From Neolewinella maritima (GTDB lineage Bacteria; Bacteroidota; Bacteroidia; Chitinophagales; Saprospiraceae): a DNA stretch of 64,000 bases. The notes beneath the pieces were generated by a model. That model was not told the origin of the DNA, did not search any database, and saw nothing but the letters and a program-made list of their open reading frames with translations. The stretch spans positions 186,001 through 250,000 of the forward strand of contig NZ_CAKLPZ010000001.1 of NCBI RefSeq assembly GCF_923081025.1, in the 5' to 3' direction. Shown here piece after piece: positions 50,006 through 60,000 of the stretch. How positions within the stretch are numbered: position 1 is the stretch's first letter; each line of letters begins with the position of its first letter. The translations under genes and the position numbers were made by a program.

Positions 50006-51811
50006 TCAGGCCTCCACCTGCCGTTCCCACAGCATCCGGAACGCACCGCTCCGCTGCATCAGCTGATCGAGCGTGCCCTCACTCTGAATGCGACCGTCCT
50101 CCAGGTAGTATATATAGTCGAACTCCCGCAGCAGGTGCAGCCGGTGCAGGGTGCTCACGATGGTCTTGTCGGGGTAGGCGGCGAAGATGCGCTGGTACAC
50201 CAGCATCTCCGACTGCGGGTCCAGGCTGCTTGTGGGTTCGTCGAGGAGCAGTAGGGTGGAGGACTCGGCGGCGAGTAGTCCCCGGGCGATGCTCAGCCGC
50301 TGCCGCTGGCCCCCACTCAGGTTGGCTCCGCCCTCGGAGAGCACCGTATCCAGGCCGTCCTCCGCCTTGCTGACCACGTCCTCCATGGCGGCCAGGTGGA
50401 TGGCCCGCTCCACGTCGGCGGGCTTGCGGCTGATGCCCATGAGGAGGTTGTGCAGGATGGTATCCTCGAAGATCTCGGGCGACTGGGGGATCAGCGTAGT
50501 CTGTTCGTACAGCTGCGCGGGGGTATCCACCATCCGGTCGTCGAAGCGCAGGGCAATATGGTCCGGGGGGTAAAGGCCGCGCAGGTTGTACAGCAGGGTG
50601 GTCTTGCCGCTGCCGCTGGGACCGATGAAGGCGATCCGCCGGCCGCGACCCAGTCGCAGTTTGATATCGCTGAGTCCTCGGCTGTCCTCGTTCTCCCGGT
50701 CGTAGACGAACTGTAGGTCGCTTACGCCGACCTCCTGCCAGTCCTTGATGAGGGCCGTGCCCACCGGGAGCCGGGGCCGGGCGCGCCGCTCGTACGCTTC
50801 CGTGATGGGGTCGATGGCCGCCAGGTCGGCCCGGAGTCGGATGACGGTGTTGTACTGCCCGGTCAGGGCATTGAACATATTGGAGAACTGGTTGACGAAG
50901 CCGATCAGCGTCACCAGTCCGCCCACGAGGAAGACCTCCCCCGGCACGTAGTTCTGGTACACATAGCCGATCACGATCACTACGTACATCAGTCCGATCA
51001 GGATGCTGGTGGTGAACCACTTCTGCTCATTGAGCTGGGTGTTGCGCAGGAAGGGGGGCCACACCGCCCGGACGCGCTTATCGATCCGCTTGCTCGTCTG
51101 CCGGCCGAGCCGCAGGGTGGTGACGGTGATGATGTTGCCGAGGTGATCGGTCAGGCCCGCCAGTAGCTCGTTCTCCCGCTCGTTGGTCTCGATCGTAGCG
51201 GCGATGATGGGCCGGTCGAAGGCCAGTACGGTGAGCACGATGAGTACGCCCGTTGCACCCGCGACCCCGCCGAATACAGCCGAGAAGTACAGAATGGCGG
51301 CGATGGACAGCAGCATCCGCACCAGCGTCTGGAAGTAGGTGAAGCCGTTGTCAAAGAAATTCTTGAGCGCTTCGTAGGCCTTGCGGGTCCGGTTGATAGT
51401 ATCGCCGGAGTGGTGGCGGCGGTGCCAGTCTAGCGGTAGCTGCACGACCCGGTCGTAGGTCTCCGTGAGCAGGCGGCGGCTGATGTCGTAGGCCATGCGC
51501 CGCTCCATCAGCCGGGCCGGCCACTGGAACGCCCAGTGCCCCAGGATGATGGCCAGGTAGGCCCCGCCGTATATCCAGGCCGCAGTGATCAGGTCCCCTT
51601 CTTCCTGCTGCAGGTAGTTGATGAAGTAGCCGAACACGATGGGCTGCAGCGAGATGATCAGGTTCACCAGGGTGAACATGGCGTAGATCAGCAGGTAGCG
51701 CCCCCGCATGCCCCGGGCATAATGCCAAGCGGTGGCGAGCAGCTCCTGGTAGGGATTGCCGGAAAAGTAGTCACGGACTTGCTGCACGTACTTCACGAAG
51801 GAGAAAGACAA
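50006..51811 (-). CDS. ABC exporter, fused permease and ATPase
   Basis: A 601-residue half-transporter. Residues about 1-330 form the six-helix type IV exporter permease (IYAMFTLVNLIISLQPIVFG; the coupling helix region HRRHHSGDTINRTRKAYE). Residues about 350-595 are the ATPase: Walker A GPSGSGKTTLL, signature LSGGQRQRLSIARGLL, Walker B LLLLDEPTSSLD and H-loop STLHR. It should work as a homodimer. Substrate unknown; lipid, peptide or drug export is possible. It begins 18 bases after the patatin-receiver gene and is probably cotranscribed. A dispersed motif copy (51255-51271) lies inside the permease. Confidence 0.9.
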   Translation of the reverse strand: MSFSFVKYVQQVRDYFSGNPYQELLATAWHYARGMRGRYLLIYAMFTLVNLIISLQPIVFGYFINYLQQEEGDLITAAWIYGGAYLAIILGHWAFQWPARLMERRMAYDISRRLLTETYDRVVQLPLDWHRRHHSGDTINRTRKAYEALKNFFDNGFTYFQTLVRMLLSIAAILYFSAVFGGVAGATGVLIVLTVLAFDRPIIAATIETNERENELLAGLTDHLGNIITVTTLRLGRQTSKRIDKRVRAVWPPFLRNTQLNEQKWFTTSILIGLMYVVIVIGYVYQNYVPGEVFLVGGLVTLIGFVNQFSNMFNALTGQYNTVIRLRADLAAIDPITEAYERRARPRLPVGTALIKDWQEVGVSDLQFVYDRENEDSRGLSDIKLRLGRGRRIAFIGPSGSGKTTLLYNLRGLYPPDHIALRFDDRMVDTPAQLYEQTTLIPQSPEIFEDTILHNLLMGISRKPADVERAIHLAAMEDVVSKAEDGLDTVLSEGGANLSGGQRQRLSIARGLLAAESSTLLLLDEPTSSLDPQSEMLVYQRIFAAYPDKTIVSTLHRLHLLREFDYIYYLEDGRIQSEGTLDQLMQRSGAFRMLWERQVEA

Positions 51812-51828
51812 CTAGTGGACCGTAAAGG

Positions 51829-53658
51829 TCACCCAAAGTCGCCAAACCTACCCAGCGCGTCCACGACTTCCTGCACCAAATGGGGGTGCCTGACGGTATC
51901 GCGGCCCGGCGTATTGACCACATTGGGTGGCAGGGCCCGGCCGTACTGCTCCCGCAGCCCTTCGCGGGTATGGGCGTAGATCAGTACCGGGATGTCGCGC
52001 CAGTCGGGGTCTTGGGCGAGCAGGGCCGCGAAGTCGAGTCCGCGCAGGCTGTCGTTGCCGCTGTCCTCGCGGCGCGTGAGGTCGGAGATGATGAGGTCGA
52101 TCCGTCCGCTGGGGCGGCCATCGCCCTTGTTGCGCACATCCAGTTGGCGTAGGGCCTCGTCGCTGCTGCGTACGGTATCGCTGCGGGTATGTAGCCGGTC
52201 CAGGATAGCCAGCGGCAGGGCGTAGGTGAAGGCGTCGTCGATCCAGAGGATGTTATACGGTACGTCTCGTTCCTGCATGTGTCTGATACGGGCTTCGAGC
52301 TCCTTATCGTCCCGGATGCCCAGTACCTCCAGGGTCTCGCTCAGGTCGCGCAGGTCACTGAGTTCCCACACCAGAGGCTTGATGCGGCGCAGCAGATTGG
52401 CTTTGATGCCCTGCTTATACTCCAACCAGTCGAAGCGGCGCAGGAAGCGGCTGGCCGCCTCGGCCCCCCGACGGAACAGCCGCAGCTTGTCCTGCTCCGA
52501 GATCGCGAAGTCGAGCCAGTTGAAGCCCTCCACGTCGATGTACTCCACCAGGGCCCGGTACTCGGGGTTGTTACGGATAAATTCGAAGTCGCGCAGGTTA
52601 CGCATCCCCTCGGCGATGCCGCCTGCGAAGCCGGTGAGCTGGGTGATGGTCTGGGAGCTAGCGCGGTCCTCGCCCAGTTTCACCCCGATGGTCGGCCGCT
52701 GCGGAATGGTGTCCGCCCGGTGGAACACATCGATCGGGAAGTTGGACATGATGCCGCCGTCCACCAGCAGCACCTCGTCGGGCAGGGTGCCGCGGTAGCC
52801 GGCTAGCTTACGCCACTGTCGGCGCACTTCCTCCTCGCGGCCCGCCCGCCAGCCGAGCGGGATCGACTTCGGCTCGAAGAAAAAGGGGATCGACATCGAG
52901 GCCCGTACGAACTCCGCCGGGTGCCGCTCCAGGGGCTTGTCGTAGTACAGTCCGGCCATGCGCGGAAATTCCACCTTCGTCTGCGTCGTGATGTCGGCGG
53001 CCAGAATGGCGAGGCGGGGGTCGAGCTCCTGTACGCCCACCGGGTAGCGACGATCGCCGTAGTCGGATAGCTGGTATAGATTATCCGGCAGCCGGCGCAG
53101 GTTTTCCTGCAGACCGTACCAGTCGTCGTGCTGCAGCACGCTGCGCAGCCAGTCCTCGAAGTGCCTGCCCGGATTGATGCCGTAGCGGTCGAACAGCTCG
53201 GGCAGATTACCGAGCGCGGCGAAGACCTCCGGTCCTTTACTCAGGATAGAGAGGGCGCTCTGCCCCTCCCGCATCGCCTGGATCAGCAGGGTGAGCTGCT
53301 CGGCATCGTAGCCGCCGTCTACGAAGTCCATGAACTGCTTGCCCGCCACCCGCTCCAGAATGCGCAGGCTCTTGGGCTCGTCGGGGGTGCCCAGGTCGGC
53401 CATCAGCAGCGTGTTGATGGAGCCGGCGCTGGTACCTCCGAGGCTGAGGAAGCGTAGTCCCAGCTCCTCCAGTACGTAGGTGAAGCCCAGGAGCGCGATA
53501 CCCAGGATGCCGCCGCCCTCCTGCACCAGGTTCACGTACTGCAGTCCGGTGGCGTCGTAGATATCGGAGTAGCGAAAGGCCGCGCCGCGGGTGGTCCGGT
53601 AGGCGCGCAGGTCCTCGACCAGGTCGAACACTTCCTCTTCGTAGGCTTGGGTGGGCAT
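51829..53658 (-). CDS. Patatin-like phospholipase fused to a C-terminal receiver-like domain
   Basis: A 609-residue protein without signal peptide. Residues about 45-350 form a patatin domain: oxyanion loop QEGGGILG, nucleophile elbow GGTSAGS and catalytic Asp in LLVDGGIMSNFP, so lipid acyl hydrolase activity is expected. Residues about 469-609 resemble a response-regulator receiver: NILWIDDAF (acid pair near 474-475), LIISDLTR (candidate phosphoacceptor D526) and VLIYAHT (T564); the usual conserved Lys is replaced (TPGRDTVRHP), so the domain may be non-canonical. The start at 53658 (MPTQAYEEEV) is preferred to a TTG at 53688. It heads a run of four same-strand genes. No partner kinase is adjacent. 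Confidence 0.85.
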   Translation of the reverse strand: MPTQAYEEEVFDLVEDLRAYRTTRGAAFRYSDIYDATGLQYVNLVQEGGGILGIALLGFTYVLEELGLRFLSLGGTSAGSINTLLMADLGTPDEPKSLRILERVAGKQFMDFVDGGYDAEQLTLLIQAMREGQSALSILSKGPEVFAALGNLPELFDRYGINPGRHFEDWLRSVLQHDDWYGLQENLRRLPDNLYQLSDYGDRRYPVGVQELDPRLAILAADITTQTKVEFPRMAGLYYDKPLERHPAEFVRASMSIPFFFEPKSIPLGWRAGREEEVRRQWRKLAGYRGTLPDEVLLVDGGIMSNFPIDVFHRADTIPQRPTIGVKLGEDRASSQTITQLTGFAGGIAEGMRNLRDFEFIRNNPEYRALVEYIDVEGFNWLDFAISEQDKLRLFRRGAEAASRFLRRFDWLEYKQGIKANLLRRIKPLVWELSDLRDLSETLEVLGIRDDKELEARIRHMQERDVPYNILWIDDAFTYALPLAILDRLHTRSDTVRSSDEALRQLDVRNKGDGRPSGRIDLIISDLTRREDSGNDSLRGLDFAALLAQDPDWRDIPVLIYAHTREGLREQYGRALPPNVVNTPGRDTVRHPHLVQEVVDALGRFGDFG

Positions 53659-53706
53659 AGGGGGTAATTCTGTCCCTATATACAGCACAGCGCGCGGCTC
53701 GTTACG

Positions 53707-53724
53707 GGCGGGGAGCGCAGGTGC
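53707..53724 (-). repeat. Dispersed motif GCACCTGCGCTCCCCGCC
   Basis: Lies in the divergent gap between the patatin and sulfotransferase-like genes. Confidence 0.6.
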
Positions 53725-53770
53725 AATGAATGGCGGAACAATTTTCTATCCAGCGCTGTACCACCCACCT

Positions 53771-54439
53771 ATGTCACTCCAAGTCATCGGCCTCGGACTG
53801 GGCCGCACCGGCACGCTTTCCCTGAAACTGGCCCTCGAGCAGCTAGGCTTCGGGAAGTGCTACCATATGGATACGCTACTGGCGCGGCCCCACGACATCC
53901 GATACTGGAAGGAGCTGGACCGCTCGGGTACTACGGACTTCAGCCGGCTATTCCATGGTTACGGAGCTGCCGTAGACTTTCCCACCATTGCCAACTACGC
54001 AGCACTGCTACGGCAGTATCCTACAGCGAAATGTATCCTCACGGTGCGTGACGAAGCGGCCTGGTACGGCAGTGCCCGTGCTACGATCCTAGACGCTGAG
54101 CCCAGCCTGGGGGGCAAGATCAGGATGTCGCTCAAGTTGCCCTTTTCGCGCCGTCAGCGCCAGCTACTGGAGGTCGCTCAGCTGGCCGGTAGCTTCTGGC
54201 AGCTCGGTACCCAGGATGAGGCGGTGCGCAGGGCCCGTGCGCTGCAACGATTTCGCGACTGGAACGCCCAAGTCAAGGCCACCATTCCCCACGATCGCCT
54301 GTTGGTGTATAACGTGCGGCAGGGCTGGGGGCCGCTGTGCGACTACCTAGGGGTGGAGGAGTCTGCTACCGCGTTTCCCCGGAGCAACACCCGCCGGGAG
54401 TTCACCCACAAGTACCACCGCCTACTGGGGGCTAGCTAG
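53771..54439 (+). CDS. Sulfotransferase-family protein
   Basis: A 222-residue protein. The N-terminal GLGLGRTGTLSLKLALEQLG fits the PAPS 5'-phosphosulfate-binding loop of the Sulfotransfer_4 group, and KCILTVRDEAAWYGSARATI supplies the 3'-phosphate-binding Arg/Ser segment. Proteins of this group are common but their acceptors are mostly unknown. The ATG at 53771 is chosen because the frame upstream is antisense to the patatin start region. It is divergent from the patatin gene and followed by trmB in the same direction. Confidence 0.82.
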   Translation: MSLQVIGLGLGRTGTLSLKLALEQLGFGKCYHMDTLLARPHDIRYWKELDRSGTTDFSRLFHGYGAAVDFPTIANYAALLRQYPTAKCILTVRDEAAWYGSARATILDAEPSLGGKIRMSLKLPFSRRQRQLLEVAQLAGSFWQLGTQDEAVRRARALQRFRDWNAQVKATIPHDRLLVYNVRQGWGPLCDYLGVEESATAFPRSNTRREFTHKYHRLLGAS

Positions 54440-54494
54440 AGCAGAATAGCCTGCGGTCCTTCTGTATACCCCTGGCTAGAAGTTGGGAACCGCA

Positions 54495-54502
54495 TACCTT
54501 TG
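54495..54502 (+). promoter_or_regulatory. -7 box TACCTTTG upstream of trmB
   Basis: Matches TANNTTTG, 32 bases before the trmB ATG at 54527; no clear -33 element. Confidence 0.45.
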
Positions 54503-54526
54503 CCGCCCGCTCCAACCTCCCCCTCC

Positions 54527-55222
54527 ATGCCCGGCCGCAACAAGCTTCAGAAATTCGCCGAGAATCTCAGCTTTCCCAACGTCTACGAGAGCTTCGACCC
54601 CGCCCAGCCGCAGCTCACCGGGCTGGACGGTGCGCAGGTCGATCTGCGGGGACACTGGGCCGCCAAGCACTTCGGCAACGACCGGCCCATCACGCTGGAA
54701 CTCGCCTGCGGCCGCGGAGAGTACACCCTGGACCTGGCCCGGCAGTACCCCGACCGCAACTTCATCGGCGTGGACGTCAAGGGTGCCCGCATCTGGAAGG
54801 GGGCCCGCACCGCGCTGGCCGAGGACCTGCCCAACGCCGCATTCCTGCGTACGCGCATCGAAGTCATCAGTGCCTTTTTCGCCCCCGGCGAGATCAGTGA
54901 GCTATGGATCACCTTCCCCGACCCCTTCCTGAAGAAGGGCAAGGAGAACCGCCGACTCACCGCCCCCCAGTTTCTACAGCAGTACCGCAAGATCCTGCAG
55001 CGGGGCGGCCCGGTCCACCTCAAAACGGACAGCCGCGAGCTCTACGAGTGGACACTGGCGGAGTTTGCCCGGCAGCCGGAAGTGGAGGTGGTGTACCACG
55101 ACGAAGACATCTACAGCAAGCCCCTGCCCCTGCCCGAACTGGCCACCGAGACCTACTACGAGCGAATGCATAAGGCGCTGGGTAAAACGATTACGTACGT
55201 GCGGTTTCGGATAGCGAAGTGA
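54527..55222 (+). CDS. trmB: tRNA (guanine-N7-)-methyltransferase TrmB
   Basis: A 231-residue SAM-dependent methyltransferase that makes m7G46 in tRNA. SAM motif ELACGRGEYTLDLA, acidic strand end GVDVKGARIWKGA, and the TrmB signature LWITFPDPFLKKGKENRRL are present, along with the C-terminal TYYERMHKALGKTITYVRF. ATG 54527 gives the usual MPGRNKLQKF start of Bacteroidota TrmB; an upstream alternative at 54500 overlaps the promoter box. Confidence 0.96.
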   Translation: MPGRNKLQKFAENLSFPNVYESFDPAQPQLTGLDGAQVDLRGHWAAKHFGNDRPITLELACGRGEYTLDLARQYPDRNFIGVDVKGARIWKGARTALAEDLPNAAFLRTRIEVISAFFAPGEISELWITFPDPFLKKGKENRRLTAPQFLQQYRKILQRGGPVHLKTDSRELYEWTLAEFARQPEVEVVYHDEDIYSKPLPLPELATETYYERMHKALGKTITYVRFRIAK

Positions 55223-55310
55223 ATTTTCTGGGTGTTGTAACGTAATATGCCTTAACTTGAAAGACCCAAGATGCCGAGTGATGGACTGATGATGTACAAC
55301 CTCCTTCACT

Positions 55311-57050
55311 ATGAACACACGACACCTTTTCGCTACCGGTAGCTTTCTCCTGCTGTCCTTACTTCTATCCACTTCCTGCGCGGACCGTGCGACCCGCCCG
55401 CCGGCCTACTCCGCCGTGCCCGACGATCCGGTCTCCTGCGCGCCAGCCACCAATGACCAGGCCTGGTACGAAGACGACAAGAAGGCTCCGCTGTTCAAGG
55501 ACCTGACGGACCTCGAATTCCCCATTACGGCCAGAAAAAAAGCCGTCAACACCTACTTCAACCAGGGTATGGTGCTGGCCTACGGCTTCAATCACGCCGA
55601 AGCCGCCCGGTCCTTTTACTACGCTACCCGCCTGGAGCCGGACTGTCCCATGGCCTATTGGGGCTACGCCTACGTGCTGGGGCCTAATTACAACGCCGGT
55701 ATGGAGCCGAACAATTACCCCCGGGCCTACGCCGCGGTGCAGCAGGCACAGGAACTCGCCAAAACAAAGGGTACTCCTACGGAGAAGGCCCTGATCGGGG
55801 CGCTCGCCCAGCGCTACAGTGCCGATGCACCCGCCGACCGTAGTCACCTGGACGAGGCCTACGCCGCAGCCATGCGGGAGGTCTGGGAGCGTTTTCCCAA
55901 CGACGCCGAAGTAGGTACCCTTCTGGCCGAAGCCCTCATGGACCTGCACCCCTGGGACCTCTGGGACAAGGCAGGAGAGCCCCGCCCCTGGACACCCGAA
56001 ATCCTCGAGCTCCTAGACCAGGTGCTACTCCTGGACCCCGATCACCCGGGGGCCAACCACCTCTACATCCACGCCATCGAGGCTTCGCATACGCCGGAGC
56101 AGGGACTGGTCAGTGCCCGCCGGCTGGCGGGTGGACTGGTACCCGGTGCCGGTCACCTCGTACACATGCCCTCCCACATTTACATCCGCACCGGCCACTA
56201 CCACGAGGGATCGCTGGCCAACCGGGAGGCCGTGAAGGTGGACAGTAACTACATCACCACCTGCCGGGCGCAGGGGGCGTATCCGCTGATCTACCATCCG
56301 CACAACTATCACTTCCTGGCCGCCACGGCTACGCTGGCGGGCCACAGCGAATGGGCCATCGACGCGGCGAAGCGAATCGCCCGACACGCGGACAACGATC
56401 TGGTGACTATCCCCGCCCTGGGTCTGCTGCAGCACTTCTACACGGTGCCCGACTACGTGCTGGTCAAGTTCGGCCACTGGGATGAGATCCTGAATGCGCT
56501 CGATGTACGCCGCGACCTGACGTACCCCAAGTTGATCCGCCACTACGCCCGCGGGATGGCCCAGCTGGGAAAGGATAACATCGCCGCTGCCCGGGAAGAA
56601 CTCGCTGCCTTACAGGCTCTGCTGCCCGACCCGACGATCGATAGCTTGGTTATCGGCGTCAACTCGGCGCGCAACGTAGCCTCCATCGCCGAACGGGTAC
56701 TGGCCGGAGAGATCGCAGCGCATGCCGGTGAACTGGACGAAGCCGCCGAGATCCTGGGGGAAGCCGTCGCGATAGAGGATGCACTCAACTACATGGAGCC
56801 CCCCGACTGGTTCTTCTCCGTACGCCACCACCTCGGTGCCGTACTGGTCGACGCCGGACGCTACCGCGAGGCCGTGGAGGTGTACGAACAGGACCTGCAT
56901 ACCTTTCCGAAGAACGGCTGGGCGCTCCACGGGCTTCAGGCTGCCTACCGCGGACTAGACGAGCAGGTGCAGGAAGCAGCCGTTTCCGAACGCATCGCCG
57001 AGGTCTGGGCCACGGCCGATGTGGAGCTGGAGGGCTCGCGGGTCAGGTAG
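55311..57050 (+). CDS. TPR-containing lipoprotein of unknown function
   Basis: A 579-residue lipoprotein (LLSTSC, C23). The mature part is almost all helical with TPR-like units (NQGMVLAYGFNHAEAARSFY; DVLLLDPDHPGANHLYIHAIE, of which only parts are quoted) and a final unit RYREAVEVYEQDLHTFPKN. A motif HAIEASHTPEQGL and HMPSHIYIRTGHYHE, rich in His, is shared by a group of TPR proteins in many bacteria; the His could bind metal. No catalytic domain is recognised. It converges with the large barrel gene, 7 bases between stops. Confidence 0.8.
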   Translation: MNTRHLFATGSFLLLSLLLSTSCADRATRPPAYSAVPDDPVSCAPATNDQAWYEDDKKAPLFKDLTDLEFPITARKKAVNTYFNQGMVLAYGFNHAEAARSFYYATRLEPDCPMAYWGYAYVLGPNYNAGMEPNNYPRAYAAVQQAQELAKTKGTPTEKALIGALAQRYSADAPADRSHLDEAYAAAMREVWERFPNDAEVGTLLAEALMDLHPWDLWDKAGEPRPWTPEILELLDQVLLLDPDHPGANHLYIHAIEASHTPEQGLVSARRLAGGLVPGAGHLVHMPSHIYIRTGHYHEGSLANREAVKVDSNYITTCRAQGAYPLIYHPHNYHFLAATATLAGHSEWAIDAAKRIARHADNDLVTIPALGLLQHFYTVPDYVLVKFGHWDEILNALDVRRDLTYPKLIRHYARGMAQLGKDNIAAAREELAALQALLPDPTIDSLVIGVNSARNVASIAERVLAGEIAAHAGELDEAAEILGEAVAIEDALNYMEPPDWFFSVRHHLGAVLVDAGRYREAVEVYEQDLHTFPKNGWALHGLQAAYRGLDEQVQEAAVSERIAEVWATADVELEGSRVR

Positions 57051-57057
57051 GCACGCA

Positions 57058-60000
57058 CTAAAACTGGGCCGTCACCTGCGCCCGTCCTACGTGCACTACG
57101 GCCGCCTCGCCGGTCTGCCGTCCGTCGTAAAGCAGGTTGAGCTGTAGGTACTCGCCGAGTTGCTGGGTCAGACTCACGTTCCAGAGCAGGTTGCGGCCCG
57201 GCTGCAGGCCCTGTAGTAGGGCGAAACCGACCGGACTGCTCGAGCTGCCGTTCTCGAGGTCGATCTCTATCCACTGCAGACCGGCATTAACGAAGTTGCG
57301 GTAGTTGCTTTCCAGTTTGAGCTCGCGGCGGAGGGTGTACTCTCCGTCGATCTCGGGGAGCACATTGTCTTCCCGGCCCACGGTGACCGTCGTGCTGAAG
57401 CGAAACTCCCCCGGCTGCCAGTTCACGCTGGGCTCCAGGCGGTTAAAGATGATCTTGTAGTCCTTCTCGTTGAAGCGCTCGGAGTCCGACTCCCGGCGCC
57501 CGGTGATGCCGGCGGCTTCGATGCTGAGCTGGTCGTTGGGGCGGTAGCGGAAGCGCAGCTCCCAGTCTTCGCGGCGGCTGCTCTCGTAGCCCGTGGTAAG
57601 TACGCGGCGGTTACGCTGCTCGCCGTTGCTGAGCTGGATGTCGTAGCGCGGATTAGCCCGGTTGAAGAACAGTCCGTGGCGGCGGCGCACGGTCAGGGCC
57701 ACCAGGTTGCTGTCGGCTACGGCAAGCTGAAAGGGGTTCCAGCTCTGGATATCGTCGTCCTGCTGGGTCTTGCGGTCGATGTTGATCGCGGTGTTGAGGG
57801 CGATACGGCGCAGAAAACCGCGGATCCCCTCTGCCCCACGCCAGAGCCGGTCCGGATCCCAGTTGAAGCGCTGGTTGATGCCCACGTTGTCAGTACGGAT
57901 AAATGCATTATTGAACACACTGACCCGGATGTAGTCGGCGATATCGGGAAAGGGACTGAGCTCTACCTCGTTGGGCTGGATGCGCCCATCGTTGTTGTAC
58001 AGGCTATCCTGCCAGATGTACTGCCCCTGTCCCGGCCCCACGTAGAGGTACTGAAAGTCTACCCGCGGCTCCTGCCCGCTGCCGACCTGGTAGGTGGTCT
58101 GGCTGGTGAACGACCGCTTCAGCGCCTCGGCCCGCACGTCGAAGCGCCCCAGGAAAGTGCTGGAGGGGGGATCCTCGACCAGGTCCGGACTAGGTACATC
58201 CAGCGCCCGGTAGGTGAAGTTGCCGCCGAGCTGTAGGTTGCGGCCGGCCTGGTACTTGCCTTCCGCGCCCACCTCCCGGGCCGAGGTGCTCTCCCGCAGT
58301 TCGGTGGCGTCCGGTAGCCGGTCGTCGCGCTGGTTTGCGGTGAGGGTGAAGGCGTATTTTTCACTGCTCGGTGCCTCCACGCTGAGCACATACTTGTCGT
58401 ACTGAAAGGACAGCGCCGAGAGCGTATCGCCGGCGAGCCCCCGCCGCACGCTCCGTTCGCCGGCGTAGGCGGCGCTCAGTTCCCACCCCCCCAGACTAGC
58501 AAACTCCTTGCTCACCCGCAGGCTGGGCCTACGGAAGCTACCCACCGTCTCCGTGTCCTCGCTGTTGAGCTGACTGTAGGCCCCGGCCGCCGCCCAACCC
58601 TCGACATCCAGCTGCAGCAGGGCTTCGTGCCGCCGACCGGTGTAGTCGGTACCGCGAACGAACTGCTCATAATCATAGTCGATCCGCCCCACCCCCCGGC
58701 GCAGCAGGCCCACGCCGCCGCCCGCCAGCTGCTCCGTAGCGGCCTCGGGCCGGATGGTACTCAGCCGGTTGCTCAGGTTCCAGTTGCGGTAAAATTCCGG
58801 TGAGCGGTAGGGATTGATAAAGGTGAAGGTCTTCTCCACGAATTCGTAGCGGCCGCGACCGGCTACCGCCCAGCCCGTCGTGTCCGGACCGAGTGGAACA
58901 GTGCGGTCCACATCCACCCGCAGGGCGTGGCCTGTGTCGTCGCCACTGTTGAGGCGGCTGAAGCGATTCAGGTCCAGCTTGCTCCGACTACCCTCGATAC
59001 GCACGGCCCCTTCCCCCTTGAACCGATACTCCCCGCCGATCGCGAAGAGCTGTTGCTGTTGGGGAGCTACCAGATCGATCTCCGAAGCGAAGCGGCCCAG
59101 GGGACGGCAATCCTCATCGTAGCCCACGAAGACGTAGACCCGCTCGTTGCCCGGCCGGTCGGGGTCCAGGTCGTAGGGACCGCCGTTCACGCCGCGGTCG
59201 GTAAAGGTGGCTACGTAGCGGCCCAGCTCCGGATCATTACTCTGTACGAGGTAGGTTTGGTCTACGGCGCAATCGATCGCAGTATCGCGCAGGGCGTAGG
59301 TGGTGCGCAGTTCCTCCCGTCCCTCCAGGGTATCGATGCTGGACACGGCGATGCCCTCAGGACTGTCCCCCTCCAGACTCAGCGCCTCCCGCTGTGCGGC
59401 ATTGAGTTCCAGGTCGCCGGTGGCGGTCTTGCTGTCCTGCTGGGAGTACAGGTTCAGGTAGGCGGAGAATCGCCCCCGGTCGTAGCGGCTGCTACCGGCA
59501 GTGAGGGTGCGCAGGTAGCGCTGGTCGGCGTACTCATACTCTACCGTGATACGTACGTCACGGGTGATCAGCCGGCGGGTCGTGAAGGTCAGCTCCGCCA
59601 GGTTGTAGTCAATGACATAATCCGCATCCAGGCCGCGCTGCAGCAGCTCGCCGTCCAGGAACACCCGCTCGGTGCCCGCCAGTACGATCAGGAAGCGCTG
59701 CGCACCGTTGCCGGTCAGCTTATAGGGTCCCTGATTGCCCTCTCCTGGGGTGATGTTCTGGCGGATGAACTGTCCGCGGGCTACGGCTATGCTGGCGGAG
59801 TTGGCCCAGCTACCGGCTTCCCCGGCCCCCTCTCCGGGGGAGAGGGGAGGATCCCCGCCCGCGACGGTAGTAAACGTAGCTCCCTCCAGTTTTTTGTAGT
59901 AGCGCATGAAGTAGCCCTCCGGGTTGCGCAGCTCGTAGTCGCCGGCCGTGAGCTGGGTGCGGTCCTTGCGCAGCTGGATAAAAATGCGGTCGAACTCCCG

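Noticed and set aside
48814-53658. Cyclase plus patatin as a CBASS or Pycsar defence system
   Set aside because: The cyclase is a membrane class III enzyme rather than a CD-NTase, and the patatin carries a receiver-like domain rather than a nucleotide sensor; an ABC exporter lies between them. No ancillary defence genes were seen.
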